The translations under genes were made by a program, and so were the position numbers. Shown here in pieces: positions 9,753 to 25,306 of a stretch of DNA of 64,000 nt; the first letter of the stretch is position 1; every line of letters starts with the position of its first letter. Source of the DNA: Ectopseudomonas mendocina (GTDB lineage: Bacteria; Pseudomonadota; Gammaproteobacteria; Pseudomonadales; Pseudomonadaceae); contig NZ_SCFY01000012.1 of assembly GCF_007049795.1 (NCBI RefSeq), forward strand, positions 124,001 through 188,000. The letters run 5' to 3'. The notes under the pieces were generated by a model that was not told the origin of the DNA, did not search any database, and saw only the letters and a program-made list of their open reading frames with translations.

Positions 9753-9896
9753 CAGGCTGTTGAAAAGCGTAAGCGAGGCAGGCAAGACAAGGAAAAAGCG
9801 GCCGAAAAAGCGCAGTTTACGAGTTGTAAATGAGCATTTTGAGGCCGTTTTTGACGCAGTATTGCCAACGCAGGTAGTTTTTCAACGGCCTGTTAA
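9749..9896. repeat. MITE-like palindromic element overlapping the dnaJ stop
   Basis: 148 bp with terminal inverted repeats TTAACAGGCTGTTGAAAA (left) and TTTTCAACGGCCTGTTAA (right), one mismatch. The interior is also an imperfect palindrome (CGGCCGAAAAAGCGCAGTTTAC against GTAAATGAGCATTTTGAGGCCG). Both ends carry TTAA, which could be part of the repeat or a target duplication. It codes for nothing visible. Non-autonomous transposition by an unrelated transposase is inferred. Confidence 0.75.
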
Positions 9897-9904
9897 CCCC
9901 AAAG

Positions 9905-9926
9905 CGCCCCGGTGGATGCCGGGGCG
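9905..9926 (+). other. Stem-loop just upstream of dapB
   Basis: CGCCCCGG (9905-9912) pairs with CCGGGGCG (9919-9926) across a 6-nt loop. No T-run follows, so it is more likely an mRNA 5' structure or end of the preceding repeat than a terminator. dapB starts 18 bp later. Confidence 0.5.
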
Positions 9927-9941
9927 ACAGCTTGGAGCTGA

Positions 9942-10748
<807 letters not shown>

Positions 10749-10854
10749 TGCGAATGTGTGACTGAGGCGTCTTATCGGGTGGACCGAAAAAGGGTTTTCC
10801 TGTAAGCTTCCTGTTTTAGTGTGTCCACTAAAAGTTACGCAGAATGGCTCAAAT

Positions 10855-10894
10855 AAAAAAGCGGGATGACCTTCACACGTCATCCCGCTTTTTT
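10855..10894 (+). terminator. Strong intrinsic terminator in the carA leader
   Basis: A6 then GCGGGATGAC (10861-10870), 8-nt loop, GTCATCCCGC (10879-10888), T6: a 16-bp perfect stem including the A/T flanks. It lies only 44 bp before the carA start, too close for an independent promoter downstream, so carA mRNA must either read through it or start within the stem. It therefore looks like an attenuator for carAB as well as the end of dapB transcription. Confidence 0.85.
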
Positions 10895-10938
10895 ACAACC
10901 TGCGTTTGCTTCAAGCCTTGATCGAGACGGAGGTCTTC

Positions 10939-12087
10939 TTGACTAAGCCAGCCCCCAAACCTGCCATTTTGGCCCTTGCTGACGGCAGCATTTTTCGCGG
11001 CGATTCCATCGGGGCCGATGGCCAGACGATTGGAGAGGTGGTGTTCAACACCGCCATGACCGGCTATCAGGAAATCCTTACCGATCCATCCTATGCCCAG
11101 CAGATCGTTACCCTGACTTACCCGCACATCGGCAACACCGGCACCACGCCGGAAGATGCCGAGTCCAACCGCGTATGGGCCGCTGGCCTGATCATTCGTG
11201 ACCTGCCGCTGATCTCCAGCAACTGGCGTGACAAGCAGCCGCTGGACGAGTACCTGAAAGCCAACGGCACCGTCGCCATCGCCGGTATCGATACTCGCCG
11301 CCTGACTCGCATCCTGCGCGAAAAAGGTTCGCAGAACGGCTGCATCCTGGTCGGTGACGACGCCACCGAAGAGAAAGCACTGGAACTGGCGCGCAGCTTC
11401 CCGGGCCTCAAGGGCATGGACCTGGCCAAGGTCGTCAGCTGCACCGAGCGCTACGAGTGGCGCGAAAGCACCTGGAATCTGAAGGACGATAGCCACCCGG
11501 AAATCCCGGCCAGCGAACTGCCTTATCATGTGGTCGCCTACGACTACGGCGTGAAGCTGAACATCCTGCGCATGCTGGTCGAGCGTGGCTGCCGCCTGAC
11601 CGTGGTGCCGGCGCAAACTCCGGCCAGCGACGTGCTGGCGCTCAATCCTGATGGCGTGTTCCTGTCTAACGGCCCTGGCGATCCCGAGCCTTGCGACTAC
11701 GCGATCCAGGCGATCAAGGACGTGCTGGAAACCGATATCCCGGTATTCGGCATCTGCCTCGGCCACCAGCTGCTGGCCCTGGCCTCTGGCGCCAAGACCC
11801 TGAAAATGGGCCATGGCCACCACGGTGCCAACCACCCGGTACAGGATCTCGACAGCGGCGTGGTGATGATCACCAGCCAGAACCACGGTTTTGCCGTGGA
11901 CGAAAGCAGCCTGCCGAGCAATGTGCGTCCGATCCACAAATCGTTGTTCGACGGCACCCTGCAGGGCATCGAGCGTACCGACAAGGACGCCTTCAGCTTC
12001 CAGGGTCACCCCGAAGCGAGCCCCGGCCCGCACGACGTGGCGCCGCTGTTCGACCGCTTCATCGAAGCCATGGCCAAGCGCCGTTAA
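10939..12087 (+). CDS. carA: Carbamoyl-phosphate synthase small subunit (glutaminase)
   Basis: Releases ammonia from glutamine for CarB in arginine and pyrimidine synthesis. 382 residues from a TTG start at 10939, chosen because GACGGAGG lies 7 bp upstream and the next residues [16 protein letters not shown] fit the family N-terminus; no ATG fits. The class I glutamine amidotransferase domain has the nucleophile Cys273 in [10 protein letters not shown] and the His/Glu pair in [11 protein letters not shown]. carB starts 36 bp later. Expression is probably tuned by the leader terminator. Confidence 0.95.
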   Translation: MTKPAPKPAILALADGSIFRGDSIGADGQTIGEVVFNTAMTGYQEILTDPSYAQQIVTLTYPHIGNTGTTPEDAESNRVWAAGLIIRDLPLISSNWRDKQPLDEYLKANGTVAIAGIDTRRLTRILREKGSQNGCILVGDDATEEKALELARSFPGLKGMDLAKVVSCTERYEWRESTWNLKDDSHPEIPASELPYHVVAYDYGVKLNILRMLVERGCRLTVVPAQTPASDVLALNPDGVFLSNGPGDPEPCDYAIQAIKDVLETDIPVFGICLGHQLLALASGAKTLKMGHGHHGANHPVQDLDSGVVMITSQNHGFAVDESSLPSNVRPIHKSLFDGTLQGIERTDKDAFSFQGHPEASPGPHDVAPLFDRFIEAMAKRR

Positions 12088-12123
12088 GCCCCGCCGACTG
12101 ACCCAAGGATTCGAGTAACCGCT

Positions 12124-15341
<3,218 letters not shown>

Positions 15342-15345
<4 letters not shown>

Positions 15346-15818
15346 ACAAGTACCCCATGACCGTCCAGGGCGCTCGCGCCCTGGAAGAAGAGCTGGCGCA
15401 CCTGACCAAGGTGCGTCGTCCCGCACTGAGCCAGGCGATTGCCGAAGCTCGCGAGCTGGGCGACCTCAAGGAAAACGCCGAATACCACGCCGCCCGCGAA
15501 GAGCAGGGCATGGTCGAGGCGCGCGTGCGTGATATCGAAGGCCGTCTGCAGAACGCAGTGATCATCGACGTCACCAGCATCGAGCACACCGGCAAGGTGA
15601 TCTTCGGCACCACGGTGGAAATCGCCAACGTCGAGACCGATGAAAGCGTGACCTACCAGATCGTTGGTGAAGACGAAGCCGACATCAAACAGCGCAAGAT
15701 CTCCGTCGGCTCGCCTATCGCTCGTGCCCTGATCGGCAAGAGCGAGGGTGATGTGGTGGCAGTGCAGACCCCCAGCGGCCTGATCGAGTACGAGATTGTC
15801 GAAGTCCGTCATATCTAA
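15342..15818 (+). CDS. greA: Transcription elongation factor GreA
   Basis: Rescues backtracked RNA polymerase by stimulating transcript cleavage. 158 residues: N-terminal coiled coil with the acidic tip ([20 protein letters not shown] near residue 35-55) and a C-terminal FKBP-like domain ending [13 protein letters not shown]. The ATG at 15342 overlaps the carB stop by 4 nt, so translation is coupled to carB. Confidence 0.97.
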
Positions 15819-16236
15819 ACCGCAACAACCGTCGCGGGCGGCTGCCATAAGTTGGCAGCTGGCCCAGACTCTCTGGGTTGGCGGTTTGTGGTTGCTGCAA
15901 TTCGTCATCCTGCCAGCTATCGGTCAGGTTGGCCTGGCACCGCTGCTGGTGGAGGAAATCGCTACGCGGCTGGTGCCGTTGCTGGTCGGCATGACGGCCG
16001 TATGCATTGCGCTGCAGGCCTTTGCCCTGTTGCGCAGTGATGGGCTATCGAGTCTTTGGCGAGATATGCGCGGGCAGTTGTTGTTGACCGTCGCAGTCAT
16101 GGCCCTGAGCTATTTTGCCTTGCTGCGTTACTGGCCCGATGCCGAGCGCCTGCTGCGTTTCAGCTATCTGGTGATGGCCTTTTGCGGGCTGTTACTGGTA
16201 ATACAGCCCGTTCCGGGTAAATTGCGCGGCGCCTGA
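15796..16236 (+). CDS. Small inner-membrane protein, DUF4149-like
   Basis: 146 codons from a TTG at 15796, overlapping greA by 23 nt; the start is uncertain because no ATG or GTG precedes the first membrane segment. Four hydrophobic stretches are predicted by eye: around [56 protein letters not shown] and [17 protein letters not shown]. The same position between greA and yhbY holds a conserved hypothetical gene in P. aeruginosa. Function unknown; a metal or thiol motif is absent. Confidence 0.75.
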   Translation: MSKSVISKPQQPSRAAAISWQLAQTLWVGGLWLLQFVILPAIGQVGLAPLLVEEIATRLVPLLVGMTAVCIALQAFALLRSDGLSSLWRDMRGQLLLTVAVMALSYFALLRYWPDAERLLRFSYLVMAFCGLLLVIQPVPGKLRGA

Positions 16237-16262
16237 CGTCTGACAGGCGCTGCACGCAGCCG

Positions 16263-16574
16263 TCAACCCTGATAACGAATGACGTTGGACAGGTTGCGAT
16301 TCGGCTTGGGGTTCTTGCGATAGAGCAGGGCGACCTTGCCAATCGATTGGACCAGTTCAGCGCGTCCACTCTCGCACAGGGCTACAATGGCAGCCTGGCG
16401 ATCCTCGCGTTCGGTGAGGCGCAGCTGTACCTTGATAAGCTCGTGATCGTTCAGGGCGCGGTCCAGCTCGGCTAGCACTCCCTCGGTCAATCCATTGTCA
16501 GCCACGATCAATACAGGTTTCAGGTGGTGGCCGATAGATTTGAATTGTTTCTTCTGCTCTTGAGTGAGCGGCAT
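16263..16574 (-). CDS. yhbY: CRS1/YhbY-domain RNA-binding protein
   Basis: 103 residues, one CRM domain. KQFKSIGHHLKPVLIVADNGLT carries the KxxLRxxAHxLxPvvxVG-like pattern and the GxxG-type loop region follows; RKNPKPNRNLSNVIRYQG is the basic C-terminus. E. coli YhbY associates with the large ribosomal subunit precursor (family knowledge). Divergent from rlmE, with 90 bp between the starts. Confidence 0.93.
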   Translation of the reverse strand: MPLTQEQKKQFKSIGHHLKPVLIVADNGLTEGVLAELDRALNDHELIKVQLRLTEREDRQAAIVALCESGRAELVQSIGKVALLYRKNPKPNRNLSNVIRYQG

Positions 16575-16664
16575 AATCGTCAGTACCTAATTCGGTCAGG
16601 AAAACGGCGCTTATCTTACCCGAGCCCGCGCAGTTATTCATGACCCGTTGAATCCGAGGTTTCA

Positions 16665-17288
16665 GTGGCACGTTCCAAGACCAGCCAGCGTTGGCTGAAA
16701 GAACATTTCGACGATCCTTACGTGAAGATGGCGCAGAAGGACGGCTATCGTTCGCGCGCCAGCTACAAACTGCTGGAAATCCAGGAGAAGGATCGCATCC
16801 TGCGCCCAGGCATGACCGTAGTTGATCTCGGCGCGGCACCGGGCGGTTGGTCGCAGGTCACCAGTCGGGTGATTGGCGACAAAGGACGGCTGATCGCTTC
16901 CGACATCCTGGAGATGGACAGCATCCCTGATGTCACCTTCATTCAGGGTGACTTCACCGATGACGCGGTCTTCGCGCAGATTCTCGAGGCCATCGGTGAA
17001 AATCCGGTGGACCTTGTTATTTCCGATATGGCCCCCAATATAAGTAGGGTAAGAACCGCCGATCAGGCGCGCGCCATGTAATTGTGCGAGCTGGCGCTGG
17101 ATCTGGCCGGGCGTGTATTGCGTCCGGGCGGTGATTTTCTGATCAAAATCTTCCAGGGCGAAGGTTTCGACGCTTATCACAAGCAGGTGCGTGAGACCTT
17201 CGACAAGGTACAGATGCGCAAGCCGCTGTCCTCGCGTGATCGCTCCCGTGAACAATATCTGCTGGCGCGTGGCTTTCGCGGGGTGTGA
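16665..17288 (+). pseudogene. rlmE: 23S rRNA 2'-O-ribose U2552 methyltransferase, interrupted by TAA
   Basis: RlmE (FtsJ/RrmJ) methylates U2552 in the A loop of 23S rRNA. From a GTG at 16665 the frame reads 138 residues with the SAM motif [13 protein letters not shown] and catalytic Lys35 and Asp121 (SDMAPN), then TAA at 17079-17081 where the family has Tyr (RAMYL). The same frame continues [16 protein letters not shown] through Lys161 and Glu196, the remaining tetrad, to TGA at 17288. The stretch before the stop reads ATA AGT AGG GTA AGA instead of the usual MSGV, a run of rare codons. The truncated protein should be inactive. Sequence error or real decay both fit. Confidence 0.88.
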
Positions 17289-17370
17289 TTGAAACTGCTA
17301 TCGACCCTGTCGGTCTCAGTGGCAGAAACCTAATAAAGGGTTACAGACGGCGCCTGCGGGACGCGGGCGT

Positions 17371-17396
17371 TTGGTGTAAGTTAGTCGGTATATAAT
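17371..17396 (+). promoter_or_regulatory. Candidate sigma70 promoter of ftsH
   Basis: A perfect -10 TATAAT lies at 17391-17396; the best -35 (TTGGTG at 17371-17376) is only 14 bp away, so it is weak or the -10 is used with an activator. No convincing sigma32 pair was found upstream of ftsH. Confidence 0.35.
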
Positions 17397-17450
17397 TGGT
17401 CGTCATGGGAAGCCCGCTTCGCCACGAGGCCTGCTTCAGAGGGTAGCTAA

Positions 17451-19373
<1,923 letters not shown>

Positions 19374-19380
19374 GGTTCAT

Positions 19381-20232
19381 ATGTCTCAAGCGCAACACCC
19401 GAGCCGGCTACCCTGTGGTAGCCGGCTTCTTGATTTGTCCCGTCCGCAGGTGATGGGCATCCTCAATGTCACTCCTGATTCTTTTTCCGACGGTGGGCGT
19501 TTTACGGCGCGCGACGCCGCACTGCGTCATGCCGAGCAGATGGTCGCAGCAGGTGCGACGCTGATCGATATCGGTGGTGAGTCCACCCGTCCTGGGGCGC
19601 GAAGCGTTTCGCCTACCGAGGAGCTGGAGCGGGTTGCGCCAGTTGTCGAAGCCATCGCCCGTGAGCTCGACGTGATCATTTCCGTGGATACCTCGACGCC
19701 CGCAGTCATGCGCGAAAGTGCAAGGCTTGGTGCGGGGCTGATCAATGATGTGCGTTCGTTGCAGCGTGATGGTGCTCTGGATGCGGCGGCAGATACTGGT
19801 TTGCCGGTCTGTCTGATGCATATGCGTGGCGAGCCCGGCAACATGCAGGATGATCCGCAATATCCGGATATCGTCGCTGAGGTGCGTGATTTTCTCGCCG
19901 AGCGCATGGCCGTCTGCACGACAGCCGGTATTCCCGCTGAGCGGATCCTGCTCGATCCGGGCTTTGGTTTTGCCAAGACCCTGGAGCACAATTTGCTCTT
20001 GTTCAAGCGCATGAGTGAGCTCTCTGATCTGGGGCGCCCATTGCTGGTCGGTGTTTCGCGCAAGAGCATGATCGGTAAGGTGCTCGGTCACGAGGTTGGC
20101 GGTCGACTCTTCGGTAGTTTGGCATTGGCGGCCCTGGCATTGACCAAGGGTGCACATATTTTGCGTGTGCACGATGTCGCCGAAACGGTGGATGTGGTGC
20201 GCATGATGGCTGCGGTTGAAGCGGCGCAATAA
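19381..20232 (+). CDS. folP: Dihydropteroate synthase
   Basis: Condenses p-aminobenzoate with hydroxymethyl-dihydropterin diphosphate in folate synthesis; target of sulfonamides. 283 residues from ATG 19381. Motifs: [16 protein letters not shown] near residue 25, [12 protein letters not shown] near 65, [17 protein letters not shown], and the phosphate-binding [10 protein letters not shown] near 225. Directly follows ftsH and precedes glmM. A terminator-like perfect hairpin (19403-19426) lies within codons 8-16. Confidence 0.95.
   Translation: MSQAQHPSRLPCGSRLLDLSRPQVMGILNVTPDSFSDGGRFTARDAALRHAEQMVAAGATLIDIGGESTRPGARSVSPTEELERVAPVVEAIARELDVIISVDTSTPAVMRESARLGAGLINDVRSLQRDGALDAAADTGLPVCLMHMRGEPGNMQDDPQYPDIVAEVRDFLAERMAVCTTAGIPAERILLDPGFGFAKTLEHNLLLFKRMSELSDLGRPLLVGVSRKSMIGKVLGHEVGGRLFGSLALAALALTKGAHILRVHDVAETVDVVRMMAAVEAAQ
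19403..19432 (+). terminator. Terminator-like hairpin inside the start of folP
   Basis: GCCGGCTACC / GGTAGCCGGC with a CTGT loop (19403-19426), followed by TTCTTGATTTGT. It has the shape of an intrinsic terminator for ftsH, yet the DNA is read as folP codons. It could limit folP-glmM expression from the ftsH promoter. Confidence 0.55.
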
Positions 20233-20245
20233 CAAGGAAAGCGTT

Positions 20246-21583
20246 ATGACTAGAAAATACTTCGGCACCGACGGTATTCGTGGCCGCGTTGGCCAGTTTC
20301 CCATTACTCCGGATTTCATGCTCAAGCTCGGCTGGGCGGCTGGCATGGCGTTTCGCAAGCAGGGCAAGTGCCGCATCCTGATTGGCAAGGACACACGTAT
20401 TTCTGGCTACATGTTCGAGTCTGCCCTTGAAGCGGGGCTGGCTGCTGCAGGGGCTGACGTGCAACTGCTCGGGCCGATGCCGACTCCGGCCATCGCCTAC
20501 CTGACGCGTACTTTCCAGGCTGATGCCGGTATCGTCATCAGTGCTTCGCACAATCCGCATGACGATAACGGCATCAAGTTCTTTTCCAGCGAAGGCACCA
20601 AGCTTCCGGATGATGTCGAGCTGATGATCGAAGAGTTGCTCGACCAGCCGATGACCGTGGTTGAGTCTGCCGGGATCGGTAAGGCTTCGCGAATCAACGA
20701 CGCTTCGGGGCGCTATATCGAGTTCTGCAAGGGCAGCGTGCCCAGCGGCACCAGCTTCAAGGGGCTGAAGATCGTCCTCGATTGCGCTCATGGTGCTGCC
20801 TACAAGGTGGCGCCGAGTGTATTCCGCGAGCTGGGTGCAGAGGTTCGGGTCATTTCGGCTCAGCCTGATGGGCTCAATATCAATGATGCTTGTGGCTCCA
20901 CGCACATCGCGGCGTTGCAGGCTGAAGTGGTCGCGCAGCAGGCGGACCTGGGTATTGCCTTCGATGGCGATGCTGATCGTGTGCTGATGGTCGATCAGTA
21001 CGGTGCGGTGGTCGACGGTGATGAGCTGTTGTTCATCATTGCGCGAGACCTGCAGGAGCGTGATCGTCTGCGTGGCGGTGTGGTTGGCACGCTGATGAGC
21101 AACCTGGGGCTGGAGCTGGCTCTGGCAGATCTGAACATCCCATTCGTTCGCGCCAATGTGGGCGATCGCTATGTGATCGCTGAATTGCTGGCGCGCAATT
21201 GGCAACTTGGTGGCGAGAACTCTGGGCACCTGGTGTGCTTCCAGCACACCACCACCGGCGATGCGATCATTGCCGCTCTGCAGGTGCTGATGGCGCTCAA
21301 GCGTCGTGGCCAGAGTCTGGTCGAGGCGCGCAGCGATCTGAAAAAATGCCCGCAGATATTGGTCAATGTGCGGTTTTCCGGTGCGCTCGACCCGCTCGAG
21401 CATCCGTCCGTTAAAGAGGCTTGTGCGCGGGTGACCGAGAGCATGGCAGGGCGCGGTCGCGTACTGCTACGCAAATCCGGCACCGAGCCATTGGTGCGGG
21501 TAATGGTCGAGGGTGACGAGGAAAGCTCGGTTCGCGGCTATGCCGATGAATTGGCTAAGATTGTTGCCGAAGTCTGTGCTTGA
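20246..21583 (+). CDS. glmM: Phosphoglucosamine mutase
   Basis: Interconverts glucosamine-6-P and glucosamine-1-P for peptidoglycan and LPS precursors. 445 residues from ATG 20246 with AAGGAAAG upstream. The catalytic phosphoserine is Ser101 in [12 protein letters not shown]; the metal loop [11 protein letters not shown] lies near 240 and the sugar-specificity GGENSGHL near 325; phosphate-binding [12 protein letters not shown] is C-terminal. Essential gene, in the ftsH-folP-glmM-tpiA-secG order typical of Pseudomonas. Confidence 0.98.
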   Translation: MTRKYFGTDGIRGRVGQFPITPDFMLKLGWAAGMAFRKQGKCRILIGKDTRISGYMFESALEAGLAAAGADVQLLGPMPTPAIAYLTRTFQADAGIVISASHNPHDDNGIKFFSSEGTKLPDDVELMIEELLDQPMTVVESAGIGKASRINDASGRYIEFCKGSVPSGTSFKGLKIVLDCAHGAAYKVAPSVFRELGAEVRVISAQPDGLNINDACGSTHIAALQAEVVAQQADLGIAFDGDADRVLMVDQYGAVVDGDELLFIIARDLQERDRLRGGVVGTLMSNLGLELALADLNIPFVRANVGDRYVIAELLARNWQLGGENSGHLVCFQHTTTGDAIIAALQVLMALKRRGQSLVEARSDLKKCPQILVNVRFSGALDPLEHPSVKEACARVTESMAGRGRVLLRKSGTEPLVRVMVEGDEESSVRGYADELAKIVAEVCA

Positions 21584-21648
21584 TTGAGCTTGCTACCGAG
21601 GGTGCTCTTGGGTAACATCTGCGCCCTCTTTGATCGACGAGGCAAAAC

Positions 21649-22404
21649 ATGCGTCGCACCTTAGTCGCCGGTAACTGGAAAATGCACGGTACCCGCGCAA
21701 GCGTCGCAGAGCTGATCGAGGGGTTGCGTCAGCAGGTGCTGCCTGCTGATGTCGATGTTGCGGTGTTTCCCTCCAGTCTGCATATCGCTCAGGTCGTCGA
21801 AGGCCTGAATGGTAAGGCGGTGAAGATTGGGGCTCAGGATTGCGCGGCTCAAGTAGAGCAGGGCGCCTTGACTGGTGAGCTGGCGGTTAGTCAGTTGGTC
21901 GACGGCGGTTGTGAGCTGGTGCTGGTTGGTCACTCGGAGCGTCGCCTGATTCTGGGTGAAAGTGACGAAGTGGTCGTGCGCAAGTTTGCAGCGGTACAGG
22001 CTGCAGGTTTGACTCCCGTGCTCTGTGTGGGTGAAACCCGCGAGCAGCGTGAAGCGAATGCAACGCTGGGTGTGGTGGGTGGCCAGTTGGCCGCAGTCAT
22101 CGACGCGCTGGGTGTCGATGCGTTGAAAAACGCCGTAGTGGCCTATGAGCCTGTATGGGCCATTGGTACCGGGTTGACCGCTACGCCCGAGCAGGCTCAG
22201 GAAGTGCACGCAGCGATCCGCGCGCAAGTTGCGCAGCTCGATGCTGGTGTCGCGAGTGAGTTGAGAATTCTTTATGGCGGCAGTGTAAAGGCCGCCAGTG
22301 CTGTCGAGTTGTTCGGCATGCGGGATATCGATGGGGGGCTCGTAGGTGGTGCCTCTCTGAATGCGGATGAATTCGGTGCGATCTGTCGCGCTGCAGGAAA
22401 CTGA
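21649..22404 (+). CDS. tpiA: Triosephosphate isomerase
   Basis: Interconverts DHAP and glyceraldehyde-3-P. 251 residues. Motifs: GNWKMHG with catalytic Asn/Lys near residue 9-11, LVGHSERR with the catalytic His near 95, [11 protein letters not shown] with catalytic Glu167, and the phosphate loop YGGSVKA. secG begins 3 bp after the stop, so the two are one transcription unit. Confidence 0.98.
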   Translation: MRRTLVAGNWKMHGTRASVAELIEGLRQQVLPADVDVAVFPSSLHIAQVVEGLNGKAVKIGAQDCAAQVEQGALTGELAVSQLVDGGCELVLVGHSERRLILGESDEVVVRKFAAVQAAGLTPVLCVGETREQREANATLGVVGGQLAAVIDALGVDALKNAVVAYEPVWAIGTGLTATPEQAQEVHAAIRAQVAQLDAGVASELRILYGGSVKAASAVELFGMRDIDGGLVGGASLNADEFGAICRAAGN

Positions 22405-22407
22405 AGA

Positions 22408-22785
22408 ATGCTGGAAACAGTCATTGTTGTTTTGCACCTGATGGGTGCGATCGGGATTGTAGCGCTGGTGCTGTTGCAGCAAGGTAAGGGTGCTGACGCA
22501 GGTGCGTCGTTCGGTTCGGGTGCTTCGGCAACTGTATTCGGAAGCCAAGGTTCCTCTACCTTTCTGAGTAAGTTTACTGGTATACTAGCCGCGGCTTTTT
22601 TCATTACCAGCTTGGGTTTAGCGTACTTTGCTAAAGAAAAAGCTGATGCACTGGCTCAGGTTGGTCTGCCAGATCCAGCGGTTCTGGAAGTTCAACAAAA
22701 ACCGGCTGTCGAAGATGTGCCGGTGCTCGAAGAGCAAGCTCCAGCATCCGATGCTTCGGATGTGCCGGAGGCTCCAGAGCAGTAA
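22408..22785 (+). CDS. secG: Protein translocase subunit SecG
   Basis: Auxiliary subunit of the SecYEG channel. 125 residues with two membrane helices ([20 protein letters not shown] and [21 protein letters not shown]) around the conserved [19 protein letters not shown] loop. The C-terminal third is an acidic, Ala/Pro/Val-rich tail, as usual in pseudomonads. tRNA-Leu starts 8 nt after the stop, suggesting co-transcription. Confidence 0.95.
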   Translation: MLETVIVVLHLMGAIGIVALVLLQQGKGADAGASFGSGASATVFGSQGSSTFLSKFTGILAAAFFITSLGLAYFAKEKADALAQVGLPDPAVLEVQQKPAVEDVPVLEEQAPASDASDVPEAPEQ

Positions 22786-22792
22786 CAGTTTT

Positions 22793-22878
22793 GCCGAGGT
22801 GGTGGAATTGGTAGACACGCTACCTTGAGGTGGTAGTGGCCATAGGCTGTAGGGGTTCGAGTCCCCTCCTCGGTACCA
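22793..22878 (+). tRNA. tRNA-Leu (GAG)
   Basis: 86 nt including encoded CCA. Acceptor GCCGAGG pairs with CCTCGGT, the anticodon stem CTACC / GGTAG encloses loop TTGAGGT with anticodon GAG, a long class II variable arm follows, and the T loop is GGTTCGAGTCC. It sits immediately after secG. Confidence 0.96.
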
Positions 22879-22883
22879 TACTC

Positions 22884-22914
22884 AAGAAAGCCCGCAGTTC
22901 GCGGGCTTTCTTGT
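22884..22914 (+). terminator. Terminator after tRNA-Leu
   Basis: AAGAAAGCCCGC (22884-22895) pairs with GCGGGCTTTCTT (22901-22912) across a 5-nt loop, followed by GTTG. Ends the tpiA-secG-tRNA-Leu unit. Confidence 0.85.
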
Positions 22915-22929
22915 TGCTGGAGTGTTTGG

Positions 22930-22959
22930 TTGACCCTCGCCAGGGGGTGGCCGTATAAT
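22930..22959 (+). promoter_or_regulatory. Sigma70 promoter of tRNA-fMet
   Basis: TTGACC (22930-22935), 18 bp, TATAAT (22954-22959). The tRNA begins 17 bp after the -10. This is probably the main promoter of the fMet-rimP-nusA-infB unit. Confidence 0.85.
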
Positions 22960-22975
22960 TCCGGCCCAGCTTTGA

Positions 22976-23052
<77 letters not shown>

Positions 23053-23059
23053 GTTTCAG

Positions 23060-23083
23060 AAGCCCCTTTTTAGGGGCTTTTTG
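23060..23083 (+). terminator. First terminator after tRNA-fMet
   Basis: AAGCCCC (23060-23066) and GGGGCTT (23073-23079) with a T-run. Lies 8 bp after the tRNA. Confidence 0.8.
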
Positions 23084-23127
23084 TTAGCTGAAACACAGTG
23101 TCCGCAGCTTTATCGCGGGCAGACGGG

Positions 23128-23150
23128 ATGGGCGTTTCGCCCATTTTTTA
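23128..23150 (+). terminator. Second terminator, in the rimP leader
   Basis: ATGGGCG / CGCCCAT around TTT (23128-23144), followed by TTTTTTA. It is only 28 bp before rimP, so rimP must be read through it or from a promoter overlapping it. Confidence 0.8.
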
Positions 23151-23178
23151 TTTGCACAGCATGCACGAGGGCCGTTAA

Positions 23179-23637
23179 GTGTCGAGCAAGCTAGAACAGT
23201 TGCAGGCCTTGTTGGCCCCAGTAATCGAGGCGCTCGGTTACCAATGTTGGGGCATCGAGTTCCTGTCGCAGGGGCGTCATTCGCTGCTGCGTGTCTATAT
23301 CGATAAAGCCGATGGCATCCTGATCGACGATTGTGAAATCGTCAGCCGTCAGCTCAGTGGTGTGCTCGATGTCGAGGATCCGATTACCTCGGAGTACACA
23401 CTGGAAGTTTCTTCTCCTGGCATGGATCGTCCGTTGTTCACCATCGAACAGTTTGCGACGCATGCCGGTGAACAGGTGAAGATCAAGCTGCGTTCGCCTT
23501 TCGACGGGCGTCGTAACTTCCAGGGCCTCCTTCGCGGTGTGGAGGAGCAGGACGTGGTAGTTCAGGTGGATGACCACGAGTATCTGTTGCCGATCGATCT
23601 GATCGACAAGGCCAATATCATCCCCCGATTTGATTGA
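23179..23637 (+). CDS. rimP: Ribosome maturation factor RimP
   Basis: Needed for 30S assembly. 152 residues from a GTG at 23179 with GAGG 8 bp upstream. N-terminal domain with [23 protein letters not shown] and the [14 protein letters not shown] segment; the C-terminal Sm-like domain starts near [16 protein letters not shown]. First protein gene of the rimP-nusA-infB-rbfA-truB-rpsO-pnp order. Confidence 0.97.
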   Translation: MSSKLEQLQALLAPVIEALGYQCWGIEFLSQGRHSLLRVYIDKADGILIDDCEIVSRQLSGVLDVEDPITSEYTLEVSSPGMDRPLFTIEQFATHAGEQVKIKLRSPFDGRRNFQGLLRGVEEQDVVVQVDDHEYLLPIDLIDKANIIPRFD

Positions 23638-23797
23638 TATGCGGATTTTGTGGCGCTGCTGAACTGCCGATTTTCGGCGCAGCGCAAGCGACACAGATGG
23701 CGCGAAGGTAGCGCGGCCGCTCACGACGATAGCGCCAATGGCGTGAACGTGACGCGGACTGCGCAGAACCAATGGATTGCGAAAGGCGAGGCGTACG

Positions 23798-25279
23798 ATG
23801 AGCAAAGAAGTACTGCTGGTTGTTGAGTCGGTATCCAACGAAAAGGGTGTACCGGCCGGCGTGATTTTCGAGGCGCTGGAGCTGGCTCTGGCGACCGCCA
23901 CCAAGAAACGTTTCGAGGACGAGGTCGACCTGCGTGTGTCGATCAACCGTCAGAACGGTAGCTACGAAACTTTCCGGCGCTGGACCGTGGTCGACGAGTC
24001 CGAGTTCGAGGACCCTGCCTACCAGGTGACCGAGGATATGCCGCAGGCCGTTGAGGCCAACGCCAAGATCGGTGCCGTGCTCGAAGAGAAGGTCGATTCC
24101 ATCGAGTTCGGCCGCATCGCCGCGCAAACTGCCAAGCAGGTCATCGTGCAGAAAGTGCGCGAGGCCGAGCGTGCCCAGGTGGTAGACGCCTACCGCGAGC
24201 GCCTGGGTGAGATCATCTCCGGCACCGTGAAGAAGGTCACCCGCGACAACGTCATCGTTGACCTGGGTAACAACGCCGAGGCGCTGCTGGCCCGTGAAGA
24301 CATCATCCCGCGCGAGACTTTCCGCGTTGGTGTGCGTCTGCGTGCCCTGCTCAAGGAAATTCGTACCGAGAACCGCGGCCCGCAGCTGATCCTGTCGCGT
24401 ACCGCTCCGGAAATGCTGATCGAGCTGTTCCGCATCGAAGTACCGGAAATCGCCGAAGGGCTGATCGACGTCAAGGCCGCCTCCCGTGATCCGGGTTCGC
24501 GCGCCAAGATCGCGGTGCGCTCCAAGGACAAGCGTATCGACCCGCAGGGTGCCTGCATCGGTATGCGTGGTTCGCGCGTCCAGGCCGTTTCCGGCGAGCT
24601 GGGCGGTGAGCGCGTTGATATCGTGCTGTGGGACGACAACCCCGCGCAGTTCGTCATCAATGCCATGTCGCCGGCTGAAGTGGCTGCGATCATCGTCGAT
24701 GAAGATGCCCATGCCATGGACATCGCCGTTGGCGAAGACAACCTGGCCCAGGCCATTGGTCGTGGCGGTCAGAACGTGCGTCTTGCCAGTCAGTTGACCG
24801 GCTGGACGCTGAACGTGATGACCGAAGCGGACATTCAGGCCAAGCAACAGGCAGAAACCGGCGACATCATGCAGTCCTTCATCGACGAGCTGGAAGTCGA
24901 CGAAGAGCTGGCACAAGTCCTGGTTGAAGAGGGTTTCACCAGTCTCGAAGAGATTGCCTACGTACCCATGGAAGAAATGCTCAGTATCGACGGCTTCGAC
25001 GAGGAGATCGTCAATGAGCTGCGTGCACGGGCCAAGGATCGTCTGCTGACCAAGGCGATCGCCAACGAGGAGAAGTTGGCCGATGCCCATCCGGCAGATG
25101 ATTTGCTGGAACTGGAAGGCATGGACAAGGCGCTGGCTCTGGAGCTTGCGCTGCGCGGCGTGATTACCCGTGAAGACCTGGCCGAGCAGTCGATTGACGA
25201 CCTGCTCGACATCGACGGCATCGACGAAGAGCGTGCCGGCAAGCTGATCATGGCCGCCCGAGCCCATTGGTTCGAATAA
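23798..25279 (+). CDS. nusA: Transcription termination/antitermination factor NusA
   Basis: RNA-polymerase-associated factor for pausing, termination and antitermination. 493 residues from ATG 23798 ([18 protein letters not shown]); the upstream ATG at 23777 is rejected for poor fit. N-terminal polymerase-binding domain (1-130), S1 domain (about 135-200), two KH domains with [10 protein letters not shown] and [11 protein letters not shown], and two acidic C-terminal repeats. About 160 bp separate it from rimP. Confidence 0.98.
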   Translation: MSKEVLLVVESVSNEKGVPAGVIFEALELALATATKKRFEDEVDLRVSINRQNGSYETFRRWTVVDESEFEDPAYQVTEDMPQAVEANAKIGAVLEEKVDSIEFGRIAAQTAKQVIVQKVREAERAQVVDAYRERLGEIISGTVKKVTRDNVIVDLGNNAEALLAREDIIPRETFRVGVRLRALLKEIRTENRGPQLILSRTAPEMLIELFRIEVPEIAEGLIDVKAASRDPGSRAKIAVRSKDKRIDPQGACIGMRGSRVQAVSGELGGERVDIVLWDDNPAQFVINAMSPAEVAAIIVDEDAHAMDIAVGEDNLAQAIGRGGQNVRLASQLTGWTLNVMTEADIQAKQQAETGDIMQSFIDELEVDEELAQVLVEEGFTSLEEIAYVPMEEMLSIDGFDEEIVNELRARAKDRLLTKAIANEEKLADAHPADDLLELEGMDKALALELALRGVITREDLAEQSIDDLLDIDGIDEERAGKLIMAARAHWFE

Positions 25280-25306
25280 GCGGTTGCGGCCTGAGGAGAA
25301 AGATGC

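Noticed and set aside
17082..17288. A separate small gene after the rlmE stop
   Set aside because: It continues the rlmE frame and family alignment; it is the C-terminal part of the broken gene.
17288..17310. Sigma32 promoter upstream of ftsH (ATTGAAA and CCCTGT)
   Set aside because: The spacer is only about 10 bp, too short.
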